A program made the position numbers and the translations under genes. A DNA stretch of 56,933 nt from Clostridiales bacterium (GTDB lineage: Bacteria > Bacillota > Clostridia > Saccharofermentanales > Saccharofermentanaceae). A model generated the notes under the pieces. That model ran no database searches. It was given only the letters and a program-made list of their open reading frames with translations, and was not told where the DNA came from. Below are positions 6,456 through 15,440 of the stretch, one piece after another (the stretch's first letter is position 1; every line of letters begins with the position of its first letter). The stretch is taken from the NCBI GenBank assembly GCA_017509205.1, contig JAFWQF010000046.1:1-56933 (forward strand), in the 5' to 3' direction.

Positions 6456-9257
6456 ATGAAACACTTATTGCGATCAATATCAGCATTTCTTGCTGCGGCA
6501 CTGATCTTGCCTGTTTTCATAGGTGTTCGCGCAGAGGCTGCGACAGGCGTACAGATCAACAATACCAGTAACTTCCCTGATGCCAATTTCAGAGCTGTCG
6601 TAAAGGGTTACGATACAGACGGTAACGGTTATCTCAGTGATTACGAGATAAGTCGTGTCATGAATGTCGTCTGTGAGAACAAAGGCATAACCAGCCTTAA
6701 GGGCATTGAATTCTTCACGGACGTTCAGGGTATTTGGTGCGCTAACAATAAGATCAAGTCAATAAATCTGAAAAACAATAAGGATCTCCGCGGTTTGTGG
6801 TGCTCGGGCAACCCCATTACCTCGCTTGATTTTTCTGAGAACAAAGAACTCGTGTGGGTATACTGTTTTGACTGCAATCTTTCTTCGCTCGATTTTTCAA
6901 ACAATCCCCATCTTGCTTATCTCGAATGCAATACCAACGAAAAACTTTCGAAACTCAATCTGAATAATAACAAGGAACTTGAGCATCTGATGTGCGGTTC
7001 CTGCGCTTTGCATGAACTTGATTTCACGCCCAATCCGAATCTGTGCCATCTTGATGCGTTCAGAAACAAGATGACAAAACTGAACATAACAAACAACAAA
7101 AAACTTAAGCGCCTTAATTTCTGGGACAACCCTGATCTCGGCAATATCAGCGTCAGCCATCTCCCGGAACTTCAGTTCTTATGCATCGCCAATACCGGTG
7201 CGACCAAAGTGGACGTGACTCATAATCCTCAGCTCCAGAAACTCATGTTAAGCTGGAATGACGTAAAGACGCTTGACCTTTCCAAAAATCCGAGACTTGC
7301 ATATCTTTCCTGCGGAGACAACCCGATTGATGAACTGGATATAAGCAATAACCCCCAGCTTTACTTCCTTGAGACATACATCAATAATTTTACGTCGATC
7401 AATATCGGAAACAACAGCCGTCTGCTTAAGACCTATAAGAACGGAACAAAAAAGAACGAGGCAAATGTTGCAGGTTATTCTTATACGATCGATTACGGCG
7501 GAAGCAACGAATTCGGAGATGAACTCCTTTATTTCCTTTGCGTAGGCAACAATTGCAAGAAGATCGAAACTACAGCAGGCCAGGTAAAAGACCGCCCCGA
7601 CAGCACGACAGATACCAACGACGGACATTCAGATTCAGCTGATTTCATGACCCGTGAGATGGTCATCCAGACGCTGTATGAACTTGCGGGAAAACCGAGC
7701 ACGAAGAATCTTAAGACAAGGTTTACGGATGTTGAGGCAGGAGCATGGTACGAGGATGCCATTAAGTGGGGACAGAGCAAAAAGATCTGCCTCGGATATC
7801 CCAATATCTGCGACGATACTTTCGGCGTCGGCGAGCAGGTGACGAGGCAGGACCTCGCGCTCATGCTGCACAGATATGCCACAGCCGTAGGCTACAAGAC
7901 CGCTTTCGACTACGGCAGGACTGACTGGTTTGACGATTTCAAGAACATCGACTATCACGCATGGGGACCTTTCACATGGGCTATCCAGTGGGAGTATCTG
8001 CTTCCCGACAAGAGCGGAGAGTATTGCTATCCGCGCGGAAGAGTCACACGTGATGAACTTGAGAAAGCCATCATAGAGATGTACGTAGATAACGGAGACA
8101 AGGCTCCTTCCAAGGTTCCGATCCCTTCATCTGACGTCAACGATCTTGTTAAGGTTCCCGCGAAAGCCGCAACATGTACTGAAGCAGGAAACAGTGCTTA
8201 CTGGGTAAGCAAGACCAGCGGTAAGTTCTATAAAGATGCTCTCGGCAAGAACGAGATCGCAGAGAACAGCTGGATCATTGACCCTCTCGGCCATTCAATG
8301 ACCCACGTTGATGCCAAGGCAGCCAAGTGTACAACTGCAGGAAACATCGAATACTATAAGTGCACAAGATGCGGAAAGTGCTTTAAGGATCAGGCAGGTT
8401 CTTCCGAGATCAGCGCGGACAGCGTCACCGTTCCCGCAACGGGCCACAAATTGGTAAAGACGGAAGCAAAGACTGAAACATGCACAGAAAACGGCAACAG
8501 CGCATACTGGACATGTTCACAGTGCGGAAAGTACTTTGCTGACAGCAAGGGTGAACAGGAGATCAAAAAGGACAGCTGGATCATTCCTGCAGGACATAAG
8601 GAAAAGGAAGCCATTGTCGCTGCGACATTCGACAAGGATGGTCATGTTAAAACAACATGCACTGTCTGCGGCGATACCCTCAAAGATGAAACTATCCCGC
8701 ATCTCTCAGAGGCCAAGCTTGCCGGAACACAGTTTGCGTATACCGGAAGTGTGATAAAGAATCTGGTAAAGGTTACCGATTCAAAAGGCAATATCGTAAC
8801 TCCCGACAATTACACTTATGTATTCTATGATGCCAACGGAAATGCAGTGGAAGAAGCGGTGAATGTGGGAACATATTCGGTCTCTCTGAAGTTCAAGCAT
8901 TTCTACAAAGGTGCCACTGAAAATCTCGGAACATTCAAGATCGTCAAGGCGGCAAATCCCCTGAAGATCAAGGGCGGAAAGAAATACACGGTCAAGTATA
9001 AAGTGCTGAAGAAGGCCAAGAAGAAGGTGCCTTATACCAGTGTCATTACTTTCACGAACAGGGGACAGGGCACGCTTATCTTCAAGAAGAAATCCGGCAA
9101 CAAGAAGATCAAGATAAGCAAGGCCGGCATGGTGACCATCAAGAAGAAACTCAGGAAGGGAACCTACAAGATCAAGGTTAAGGTTACGGCAGCAGGAAAC
9201 AGCAATTACAAGTCTTCGTCAACCAAGACGGTAACCTTTAAGATAAAAGTTAAATAA
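6456..9257 (+). CDS. Secreted surface protein: EF-hand, leucine-rich repeats, SLH domains, cysteine repeats and basic C-terminus
   Basis: The 933-residue modular protein has a signal peptide to about residue 29. An EF-hand-like calcium loop DTDGNGYLSDYE spans residues 53-64. About ten irregular leucine-rich repeats of the N-x-x-L-x-x-L type follow (about 72-350). Two SLH-like units (about 395-545, with ADFMTREM, AWYEDAIKWG and RVTRDELEKAI) would hold it to cell-wall polymer. Three copies of a repeat with the pattern C-T-x-x-G-N plus a CxxCGK-type pair, then a shorter fourth (CTVCG), span about 571-748. The first copy has lost the CxxC (WVSKTSGKF). The C-terminus (about 750-933) is beta-rich and extremely lysine-rich. 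The AAGGAG before 6456 fixes the start. A role in adhesion or carbohydrate binding is likely but inferred. Confidence 0.85.
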   Translation: MKHLLRSISAFLAAALILPVFIGVRAEAATGVQINNTSNFPDANFRAVVKGYDTDGNGYLSDYEISRVMNVVCENKGITSLKGIEFFTDVQGIWCANNKIKSINLKNNKDLRGLWCSGNPITSLDFSENKELVWVYCFDCNLSSLDFSNNPHLAYLECNTNEKLSKLNLNNNKELEHLMCGSCALHELDFTPNPNLCHLDAFRNKMTKLNITNNKKLKRLNFWDNPDLGNISVSHLPELQFLCIANTGATKVDVTHNPQLQKLMLSWNDVKTLDLSKNPRLAYLSCGDNPIDELDISNNPQLYFLETYINNFTSINIGNNSRLLKTYKNGTKKNEANVAGYSYTIDYGGSNEFGDELLYFLCVGNNCKKIETTAGQVKDRPDSTTDTNDGHSDSADFMTREMVIQTLYELAGKPSTKNLKTRFTDVEAGAWYEDAIKWGQSKKICLGYPNICDDTFGVGEQVTRQDLALMLHRYATAVGYKTAFDYGRTDWFDDFKNIDYHAWGPFTWAIQWEYLLPDKSGEYCYPRGRVTRDELEKAIIEMYVDNGDKAPSKVPIPSSDVNDLVKVPAKAATCTEAGNSAYWVSKTSGKFYKDALGKNEIAENSWIIDPLGHSMTHVDAKAAKCTTAGNIEYYKCTRCGKCFKDQAGSSEISADSVTVPATGHKLVKTEAKTETCTENGNSAYWTCSQCGKYFADSKGEQEIKKDSWIIPAGHKEKEAIVAATFDKDGHVKTTCTVCGDTLKDETIPHLSEAKLAGTQFAYTGSVIKNLVKVTDSKGNIVTPDNYTYVFYDANGNAVEEAVNVGTYSVSLKFKHFYKGATENLGTFKIVKAANPLKIKGGKKYTVKYKVLKKAKKKVPYTSVITFTNRGQGTLIFKKKSGNKKIKISKAGMVTIKKKLRKGTYKIKVKVTAAGNSNYKSSSTKTVTFKIKVK

Positions 9258-9347
9258 TTGCGTGAGATTTTAAGGTTGGTTTCAGGTTCAAGTGAAATAA
9301 TAACCTCAGAAGCCAAAACTTCATTACAACGCCCACCACACCAGAAG

Positions 9348-9380
9348 CCCGGATACATCACCGTATCCGGGTTTCATTTT
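9348..9380 (+). terminator. Rho-independent terminator after the surface protein
   Basis: CCCGGATAC (9348-9356) and GTATCCGGG (9363-9371) form a perfect 9-bp stem with a 6-base loop, followed by TTTCATTTTT. Confidence 0.85.
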
Positions 9381-9430
9381 TAGCTTCGGAATATTCAGAT
9401 ATAATAAGTGCAGAAAAAGGGAGGATCCAT

Positions 9431-9982
9431 ATGAAACATAACGGAACTAAGACACTTGAAACCGAAAGACTGATCCTCAGGAGGTTCACTCCTGATGACG
9501 CGGAACCGATGTTCCGGAACTGGGCATCTGATCCTGAGGTCACGAAGTTTCTCATGTGGCCGACTCATACGGATCCCAAGGTTTCCCGCAGCATCCTGGA
9601 AGACTGGGAGAAGCATTATCCTGAAGAAAACTACTATCATTGGGCGATCACGCTTAAAGAAAACGGGGGCGAACCGATAGGCAGCATAGCGGTGGTGGAG
9701 CAGGATGATGGAAGTTCCAAGGCGCACATCGGATACTGCATCGGAAGAAAATGGTGGCATCAGGGAATCACGTCGGAGGCTTTGAAAGCCGTAATGGATT
9801 ATCTGTTTGATGTTGTAGGCGTTAACCGCATCGAATCCAGGCACGATCCGAGGAATCCTAATTCAGGCAAGGTAATGATGAAGTGCGGAATGAAATATGA
9901 GGGCACTTTGCGCAGTTCTGACCATAATAATCAGGGCATCTGCGATGCATGCTTCTATGCTCTGCTGAAGTCTGAAAGGTGA
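9431..9982 (+). CDS. GNAT acetyltransferase of the RimJ/RimL type
   Basis: The 183-residue protein begins with LETERLILRRFTPDDAEPMF, the hallmark N-terminus of RimJ/RimL-like acetyltransferases. It carries the acetyl-CoA region IGYCIGRKWWHQGITSEA and the closing NPNSGKVMMKCGMKYEGTLR. Such enzymes acetylate amino groups of proteins or small molecules; the substrate is not predictable. GGGAGG precedes the ATG by 8 bases. It is probably co-transcribed with the small membrane protein that follows directly. Confidence 0.9.
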   Translation: MKHNGTKTLETERLILRRFTPDDAEPMFRNWASDPEVTKFLMWPTHTDPKVSRSILEDWEKHYPEENYYHWAITLKENGGEPIGSIAVVEQDDGSSKAHIGYCIGRKWWHQGITSEALKAVMDYLFDVVGVNRIESRHDPRNPNSGKVMMKCGMKYEGTLRSSDHNNQGICDACFYALLKSER

Positions 9983-9988
9983 ATGCGC

Positions 9989-10342
9989 ATGGTACCGTTT
10001 GCACCGCGAAACAGACTGATCCCGTTCTATAACCACGAGAACGGTGAACTCTATGTTGATGCACTCCTGGGAAATGCAACACTGATCCTGTCAGTGGTCA
10101 GTCTCATCATCTTCGTGCAGGGACAGGACACGACGTTCACTTTGTTTATCGGTGCATTATGCGGCATCGCGGGAATCTTCTTTTCGATATTGGGGTTTGT
10201 TGAAGCGTTCAGGGAAGGGAGCCGCGCACGCGGATTCATAGCTGCGATGTCCATGCTGTTTGCGGGTGGAGGCTTTGCACTGATCATCAGACTTATCATG
10301 GTCCTGGTATTTCACATGTCGCCGTTGGAGATATTCGGCTGA
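9989..10342 (+). CDS. Small membrane protein with three predicted helices
   Basis: The 117-residue protein has hydrophobic segments around residues 28-45, 52-70 and 84-108. No family is recognised beyond a general likeness to small DUF4190-type membrane proteins. Two starts are possible: ATG at 9983, directly after the previous stop, and ATG at 9989. The second is preferred because AAAGG ends 9 bases before it but only 3 before the first. Confidence 0.7.
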   Translation: MVPFAPRNRLIPFYNHENGELYVDALLGNATLILSVVSLIIFVQGQDTTFTLFIGALCGIAGIFFSILGFVEAFREGSRARGFIAAMSMLFAGGGFALIIRLIMVLVFHMSPLEIFG

Positions 10343-10385
10343 ATTGGTATTCTGTATATATCGATATCATTTGAAGGAGCGGAGC

Positions 10386-10604
10386 ATGAAAAAAGCATTG
10401 CTGATCATCGGAACAGTAATAATCGTTGCATGTGTGATAGCCCTGATCATGGCACTGTTCTTCCGCTTCTCTTACTTCCATGTCCTTGACGGATCACAGG
10501 CACTTTACGACAGGCTTCACCGCAGGATGATCATGTCTTTCATTACCGCGGGCGTTTTCGCGGTCATTGCAGTATTGTGCTTTGTCGTCCGCACAAAGAT
10601 GTGA
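10386..10604 (+). CDS. Small two-helix membrane protein
   Basis: The 72-residue protein has helices at about residues 4-24 and 47-68. An AAGGAG with a further GGAG before 10386 selects this start over an in-frame ATG at 10344. Function unknown; it follows the other small membrane protein by 43 bases and may be co-transcribed with it. Confidence 0.65.
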   Translation: MKKALLIIGTVIIVACVIALIMALFFRFSYFHVLDGSQALYDRLHRRMIMSFITAGVFAVIAVLCFVVRTKM

Positions 10605-10709
10605 TCTTTCGGATTTAAGAACTATTTAAGGAATACGTAATAGTTACATAAAGTATCCCCGTAACTTGTGCTTTATAGTAAAGCCATCAAACTTGGAAGG
10701 TGACTTACT

Positions 10710-11960
10710 GTGACTGATACAAAAAACAATTACGGAAAATTCCTCCTGCTTTGGGCAGGCGAACTCATATCTTCCATCGGCGGAGGCCTTACGAGCTTCG
10801 GCCTCGGTCTTTATATCTTCCAGAAGACCGGAAGCGCTGCGGACATGGCTCTGCTTACTCTCCTCGGTTTCCTTCCCGCTCTGGTACTCAAGGTGCCGGC
10901 AGGAGTTCTTGCCGACAAATATGACAGAAGACTTCTTATGATGATCGGCGACGGCCTTTCCGGACTCGGCGTTCTCTTCATCCTCATCTGCATGCTCAGG
11001 GGCGATGCCGCGCTCTGGCAGATCTATGTCGGAACAACCATAAGCTCAGTTTTCTCGGCACTTCTCGAACCTTCATATACAGCAACCATCACAGACCTTC
11101 TCACCAAGGAACAGTACTCAAAGGCAAACGGTCTCGTCTCGATTGCAGGCTCCGCGAGATATCTTTTCTCACCCGTCATCGCGGGATTCCTTCTCGCAGT
11201 AAGCGACATCAAGCTCATCCTCATCATCGACATCTGCACGTTCTTCCTTACGGTTGTTGCCGCAGCAGTCGTAAGACGCGGTATCACCAAGAGCGCACCC
11301 AAGGATGAGGAGCCTTTCTTCAAGAGCATGAAAGAAGGCTGGAGAGCCGTCTCCGGCAAAAAAGGACTCCTGCTCCTTGTCGTTGTCTCATCACTCATCT
11401 GCATGTTCATGGGAACGTTCCAGGTCTTAGGCGAACCCTTCGTCCTGTCATTTGCTGATTCAAAGGCACTCGGCATCGTTGAGACCGCGGCAGCTTCAGG
11501 CATGCTGGTAACGAGCATCATCCTCGGCATCAAGGGCATCAAGAAGAACTTCGTAAGAGCACTCTGGCTGGGCCTTGCAGTATCCGGAATCGGCATGGCG
11601 ATGTTTGCCGTAACCCAGAACAAGTTCATTGTCTGTGCATTCGGATTCCTGTTCTTCGCAGCTCTTCCGTTCGCAAACAACAGCCTCGATTATCTCGCAA
11701 GAACGAATATTCCTGACGAGCTTCAGGGAAGGGCATGGGGATTCATAGGCTTCATCTCACAGCTCGGATATGTGGCGGCTTATGCTCTCTGCGGCGTAAC
11801 TGCTGATACAGTCGGAAAGATCACGGGCAAGGGCGTAGGCACGGGTGCAGCCATAACGGTAATCGTCTCAGGTGCCTGCCTTACGGTTGTCGCGCTCATC
11901 ATGTCCAGGATAAAGAAGATCAGAGAACTCGAGGAGAGCACCGTTGCAAAGGCTGAGTGA
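10710..11960 (+). CDS. Major facilitator superfamily exporter
   Basis: The 416-residue protein has about twelve membrane helices and the MFS motif GVLADKYDRRLLMMIGD between helices 2 and 3. The pattern (GELISSIGGGLTSFGLGLYI near the N-terminus) is that of the enterobactin-exporter/macrolide-efflux branch, so small-molecule export is likely; the substrate cannot be told. The start codon is GTG, supported by GGAAGGTGA 7 bases upstream. The gene stands alone. Confidence 0.88.
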   Translation: MTDTKNNYGKFLLLWAGELISSIGGGLTSFGLGLYIFQKTGSAADMALLTLLGFLPALVLKVPAGVLADKYDRRLLMMIGDGLSGLGVLFILICMLRGDAALWQIYVGTTISSVFSALLEPSYTATITDLLTKEQYSKANGLVSIAGSARYLFSPVIAGFLLAVSDIKLILIIDICTFFLTVVAAAVVRRGITKSAPKDEEPFFKSMKEGWRAVSGKKGLLLLVVVSSLICMFMGTFQVLGEPFVLSFADSKALGIVETAAASGMLVTSIILGIKGIKKNFVRALWLGLAVSGIGMAMFAVTQNKFIVCAFGFLFFAALPFANNSLDYLARTNIPDELQGRAWGFIGFISQLGYVAAYALCGVTADTVGKITGKGVGTGAAITVIVSGACLTVVALIMSRIKKIRELEESTVAKAE

Positions 11961-12093
11961 AAACCTCTCAGCCTATCGTTAAGATGGAAGCTAATAATAC
12001 GCACCTTAATTCATTCTAACAAGTGTCATAATTGCAATTGTCCGCATAATCGGACAGTATAATGGGGTATCATTGTTTCGTAGGTATAAAGCC

Positions 12094-12546
12094 ATGGATT
12101 ATGAGATTAGAAAAGTCACTATAGACGATTACGATGCACTGCTTGCACTCTGGAATTCGACAGAACAGAGCCGCAGGGCTTTAAACCCCGTGGATGATTC
12201 ACGCGAGGGCATAGAAAAATATCTTAAGAGAAACCCTGATACATGTTTTGCAGCGGTCAAGGACGGCACGATAATAGGTGTCATCCTTACCGGTCATGAC
12301 GGACGCAGAGCGATCATTCACCACATGTGCGTTCATCCTGATCACAGGCGCATGGGTATTGCGGGAAAGCTTGTTTCCCAGGCTGAGGAAGCGCTGAAGA
12401 AGGAAGGTATCAACAAGATATTCGGCCTTGTTTTCAAGGACAATGACGGTGCAAATTCGTTCTGGGAAAGCCAGGGATATACGCTGCGCACAAATCTCAA
12501 TTACAGGAACAAGAGCCTTAACGACGGCGTTCCGACAGGAGAATAA
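12094..12546 (+). CDS. GNAT acetyltransferase
   Basis: The 150-residue protein has the acetyl-CoA signature HHMCVHPDHRRMGIAGKL (R/Q-x-x-G-x-A type) and a C-terminal FWESQGYTLR. The ATG at 12094 is preferred; an upstream in-frame TTG at 12073 has no ribosome site. An inverted repeat TGTCCG/CGGACA (12039-12056) lies just upstream next to a TATAAT and may be an operator. The Nudix gene begins directly after its stop, so both enzymes are probably made together. Confidence 0.88.
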   Translation: MDYEIRKVTIDDYDALLALWNSTEQSRRALNPVDDSREGIEKYLKRNPDTCFAAVKDGTIIGVILTGHDGRRAIIHHMCVHPDHRRMGIAGKLVSQAEEALKKEGINKIFGLVFKDNDGANSFWESQGYTLRTNLNYRNKSLNDGVPTGE

Positions 12547-13074
12547 ATGGAAGAACTCTATCTTGAACTTAAGGACAATGAATGGCCTTTTGAATATACC
12601 AAACAGGACAGGCCGGTAGCACGCGCGATCGTATTTGACGATAACGGAGACTTCTATTTTGTCAGGATCAACCGTGACGATTATTTCGGCAAGGCAACCC
12701 TGATCGAAACATCGGGCGGCGGCGTTGAAGAGGGCGAAGACCTGAATACCGCCATCAAGCGCGAACTCAAGGAAGAACTCGGTGCCGAGACGGAAGTCAT
12801 CTGCAAGATAGGCGTGGTCAGCGACTATTATAATCTGATCCACCGCCACAACATCAATAACTACTTCCTTTGCAAAGTGATCTCTTTCGGTGATAAGAAC
12901 ATGACTCAGCAGGAGATCGAAGACTTCCACATGTCCACTTTGAAGATGACTTATGAGGAAGCCGTCAGCGAGTATGAAAAGAGAAGGGAGACCCCGCTCG
13001 GAAGGCTTGTCGCCAATCGTGAGGTCCCCATCCTCAAAAGAGCAAAAGAGATACTGGACGGCATGAAAGTCTGA
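12547..13074 (+). CDS. Nudix hydrolase
   Basis: The 175-residue protein has a complete Nudix box at residues 58-80 (G-x5-E-x7-REL-x-EELG), which binds divalent metal and hydrolyses nucleoside-diphosphate-linked compounds. The start codon follows the acetyltransferase stop with no gap, and AGGAG inside the end of that gene serves as the ribosome site. The substrate is unknown; a GNAT-Nudix pair suggests small-molecule or nucleotide clean-up. Confidence 0.9.
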   Translation: MEELYLELKDNEWPFEYTKQDRPVARAIVFDDNGDFYFVRINRDDYFGKATLIETSGGGVEEGEDLNTAIKRELKEELGAETEVICKIGVVSDYYNLIHRHNINNYFLCKVISFGDKNMTQQEIEDFHMSTLKMTYEEAVSEYEKRRETPLGRLVANREVPILKRAKEILDGMKV

Positions 13075-13143
13075 CTCCACGGAGCGTAGGTACAATCCTT
13101 ATCAGGCGTATGTTACGCTTGCATCACCAAGGAGGATTTGACC

Positions 13144-13728
13144 ATGGATAAATATGTTACCGGAGCAGTCATAAAGAGGCTCCGTGAGAGTAAAAAGATG
13201 ACACAGGAAGAACTGGCAGACAGATTGTTTGTCAGCAGCAAGGCGGTCAGCAAATGGGAGACCGGTCAGGGTTTTCCGGATATCAGTCTGCTCGAGTCTC
13301 TGGCTAAGGCGCTTGATATTTCAGTGATTGAACTGCTTTCAGGAGAGGACATTCAGAACAAGAATACTTCATCAAACATGCTCAAGAGCAGGTTCTATGT
13401 CTGCCCGGTCTGCGGAAATGCCGTCAGATCGACAGGCGAGGCGCTCATCAGCTGCTGCGGGATAACCCTTCCGCCGCTTGAGCCTGAAGAATGTGACGGA
13501 GAACACATGATCAGTGCCGTAAAAGATGAGGATGAATACTACGTTACGGTAGATCACCCGATGCGTAAAGACCACTACATTTCGTTTCTCGCGGCTGTCT
13601 CTGATCACCGCGTGCAGTTTACGAAGCTCTATCCCGAGGGAGATGCTGAGGCAAGATTTAAGATCGACCGCGTGAAGAAGATCTATGCTTACTGCAACAG
13701 ACACGGATTGTTCTGCATAAAGCCTTAA
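13144..13728 (+). CDS. XRE helix-turn-helix protein fused to a complete desulfoferrodoxin (superoxide reductase) domain
   Basis: The 194-residue protein has an XRE helix-turn-helix at about residues 8-65. The rest aligns by motif with 2Fe superoxide reductases. Cys87-x2-Cys90 with Cys104-Cys105 is a desulforedoxin-like site. His121, His138 (DHPM), His144 (KDHYI), Cys184 and His187 (YCNRHGLF) match the five ligands of the catalytic iron centre. In desulfoferrodoxins this centre reduces superoxide. Attached to a DNA-binding domain it could instead, or also, sense superoxide or iron redox state. AAGGAGG 8 bases before 13144 sets the start. It stands alone; no target genes are evident. Confidence 0.88.
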   Translation: MDKYVTGAVIKRLRESKKMTQEELADRLFVSSKAVSKWETGQGFPDISLLESLAKALDISVIELLSGEDIQNKNTSSNMLKSRFYVCPVCGNAVRSTGEALISCCGITLPPLEPEECDGEHMISAVKDEDEYYVTVDHPMRKDHYISFLAAVSDHRVQFTKLYPEGDAEARFKIDRVKKIYAYCNRHGLFCIKP

Positions 13729-13786
13729 AAGCCCCGTCTGACTATATATCAAAACGGGTGAAAATCAAGGCAATACACACGTAAGA

Positions 13787-13815
13787 TTGAAAGTGTAAAT
13801 GACGCCATATATAAT
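13787..13815 (+). promoter_or_regulatory. Strong promoter upstream of a lipoprotein gene
   Basis: -35 TTGAAA (13787-13792), exactly 17 bases, then -10 TATAAT (13810-13815), 23 bases before the start codon at 13839. Confidence 0.75.
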
Positions 13816-13838
13816 TCTGACGGGGATCAGGTATTTAT

Positions 13839-14960
13839 ATGAAGCGTTTTCGTCAGGCATTATTAGTGTTTTTATGCGCAGTTTTACTGTGCTCCTGTTC
13901 GGCTGCGCCGATAGGCAAGCCGCAGGAGAGCACTGAGCAGACGACTACTGCTACGCAGGTTAAGACTGCGGAGTCTCCTGATTTTTCCGAAATGATACCT
14001 GAATCCGTTCCCTCGGAAACGGAGCCTCTCAAACCTCTTACCGAAGAAGAGGCCATGACGGGATTTACAAACTACCTGTATTTCAAGATCAAGAATCTCC
14101 AGAAGATCCTCGATGAAGACAAGATACCCTGCACGTGGGGCGTCGCATCGAGCGATAAGAACGAGATAATGATCATGTTCAAGTCAAATACGGGTGCCCT
14201 GCTCCGCTATCACATCAACAGAAAGACCGGCAAGACATACGTTACTCAGTATGCGGTTGAAACCAATTCGTATTTCAGGACCAGAGAGACCCTCAATGTA
14301 AGAGAATACATCAATAAGAAGCCGACTCCGACGCCCTATGTCATAAAACCGAGCAATGCGACCCCGACACCGAAGCCCACACCGAGGCCGAAGGTAAAGG
14401 TGAGCACCGCGGTCAGCAAGACCAGCGTCATCGGAGGCAAGAACCATCCTTATAAGATCCCTAAGGTTACGATCAGCGGCAGGAACACCTATGCCGCGAA
14501 CAAAACCATGAAGAACGAGCTCAGCAAGTACAACCTTAAAGGTGCCAATGCCCGTGAGATCACTTATTCTTACTATGTAAGCAATAAGCTCGTTTCAATC
14601 CTTGTGCATATCTCGAACAATGAAACGGATTCCTATAATAACTATAAGGTTTACAACATCTCGATCGCTTCTGGAAAACTCGTTAAAGACAGCAAGGTCG
14701 TAAAGCTCTACGGACTCTCGAACAAAAAGTTTTACTCGATGGTAAGGCGTACATTCAAGTTCTATAAGGGCGGCAGTTCCGTTCCTACAAATGAGTCAAA
14801 GAAGATAATCAAAGCCAATCTCAAGCGCGTATCCTACAAATATGTGGAGCCGTATATCGGGAAGAACGGAAATCTCTGTTTTGTCGGTAACGTTAAATGC
14901 TACGGCGGATCGGGCACTGGGATCGTACTTTTTGATGCCGAGAGAAAGAGCGTTTACTGA
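13839..14960 (+). CDS. Lipoprotein with Pro/Thr-rich linker, paralogue of the 16467 lipoprotein
   Basis: The 373-residue protein has a lipobox LCSC and lipidated Cys20. A Thr/Glu-rich stretch, a first folded domain (about 65-155) and a linker of repeated TPTP/KPTP units (about 165-185) follow. The C-terminal domain (about 187-373) matches the second half of the 16467-17189 lipoprotein in order: YKIPKVTISG versus YKIPEVTIEG, then VYNI plus GKL, FYSMV versus FFSMV, and YVEPYIGKNGNLC versus YIRPFYSKTGKLC. It is probably a surface-exposed binding or cell-wall-associated domain; no enzymatic motif is visible. Confidence 0.85.
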   Translation: MKRFRQALLVFLCAVLLCSCSAAPIGKPQESTEQTTTATQVKTAESPDFSEMIPESVPSETEPLKPLTEEEAMTGFTNYLYFKIKNLQKILDEDKIPCTWGVASSDKNEIMIMFKSNTGALLRYHINRKTGKTYVTQYAVETNSYFRTRETLNVREYINKKPTPTPYVIKPSNATPTPKPTPRPKVKVSTAVSKTSVIGGKNHPYKIPKVTISGRNTYAANKTMKNELSKYNLKGANAREITYSYYVSNKLVSILVHISNNETDSYNNYKVYNISIASGKLVKDSKVVKLYGLSNKKFYSMVRRTFKFYKGGSSVPTNESKKIIKANLKRVSYKYVEPYIGKNGNLCFVGNVKCYGGSGTGIVLFDAERKSVY

Positions 14961-15004
14961 GGCTGGGGCCTGCACACATCACGCTCTTGCAAAAATACCA
15001 AAAT

Positions 15005-15020
15005 AGTGTAAAATTACACT
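15005..15020. promoter_or_regulatory. Palindromic operator-like site
   Basis: AGTGTAA and TTACACT are perfect inverted arms separated by AA, 32 bases before the start at 15053. A related AGTGTAAAT occurs inside the promoter at 13787-13815. No regulator is assigned. Confidence 0.35.
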
Positions 15021-15052
15021 AACAACACACCCACGTGAAGGGGAGGTTCAAT

Positions 15053-15289
15053 ATGAGTCTCGATGGTATTTTAAGTTCAGTCATAAGTTGTCTGGTGTTC
15101 TTCGGCGCACCTGTTATGTTTATTGTCTTCCTGATCCTGGCACTCGTTCAGATCCCGAAGGTCAAGAGAAAGGAAACGGGAAAGGCAAAGCTCGTCACTT
15201 TCTCGGTTTTGTCATCGGCATTCCTGTTCTATACGATCATTGAAGTGGTATTTATCATCATGCTGGCTTCAGCAGTCGCCCACATGTGA
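15053..15289 (+). CDS. Small membrane protein with two helices
   Basis: The 78-residue protein has hydrophobic segments at about 5-33 and 50-75 with a basic loop (PKVKRKETGKAK). GGGGAGG 8 bases before 15053 fixes the start. It is followed at 10 bases by another tiny membrane protein and then by the PstS-like gene, so the three look like one transcript. Function unknown. Confidence 0.75.
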   Translation: MSLDGILSSVISCLVFFGAPVMFIVFLILALVQIPKVKRKETGKAKLVTFSVLSSAFLFYTIIEVVFIIMLASAVAHM

Positions 15290-15298
15290 GGAATCATC

Positions 15299-15436
15299 AT
15301 GAAAGACAAGACTTTTATCATAATTCTGATCCTGGTGACGCTTGCAGGGATAGGCATTACTACGGCGCTTGCAATACACGGATACAGGCTCTGGCAGAAC
15401 ATCTCGATCGTTGAGATGATCGCAAACTGGAGATGA
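15299..15436 (+). CDS. 45-residue single-helix membrane peptide
   Basis: Translating from ATG 15299 gives MKDKTF, then a hydrophobic helix (about residues 6-27), then a short amphipathic tail ending IVEMIANWR. A GAGGA site lies 6 bases before the ATG, overlapping the end of the previous gene, and the stop is 4 bases before the next start. The tight spacing on both sides is the main support that it is real. Function unknown. Confidence 0.6.
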   Translation: MKDKTFIIILILVTLAGIGITTALAIHGYRLWQNISIVEMIANWR

Positions 15437-15440
15437 GTCT

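Noticed and set aside
10620..10666. Inverted repeats AACTATT/AATAGTT and GTTAC/GTAAC before the MFS gene
   Set aside because: Short arms in AT-rich sequence with no matching promoter boxes at proper spacing; too weak to call an operator.
12199..13095. 298-codon open frame on the minus strand
   Set aside because: It runs opposite both the GNAT and Nudix genes, which have complete motifs, and crosses their junction.
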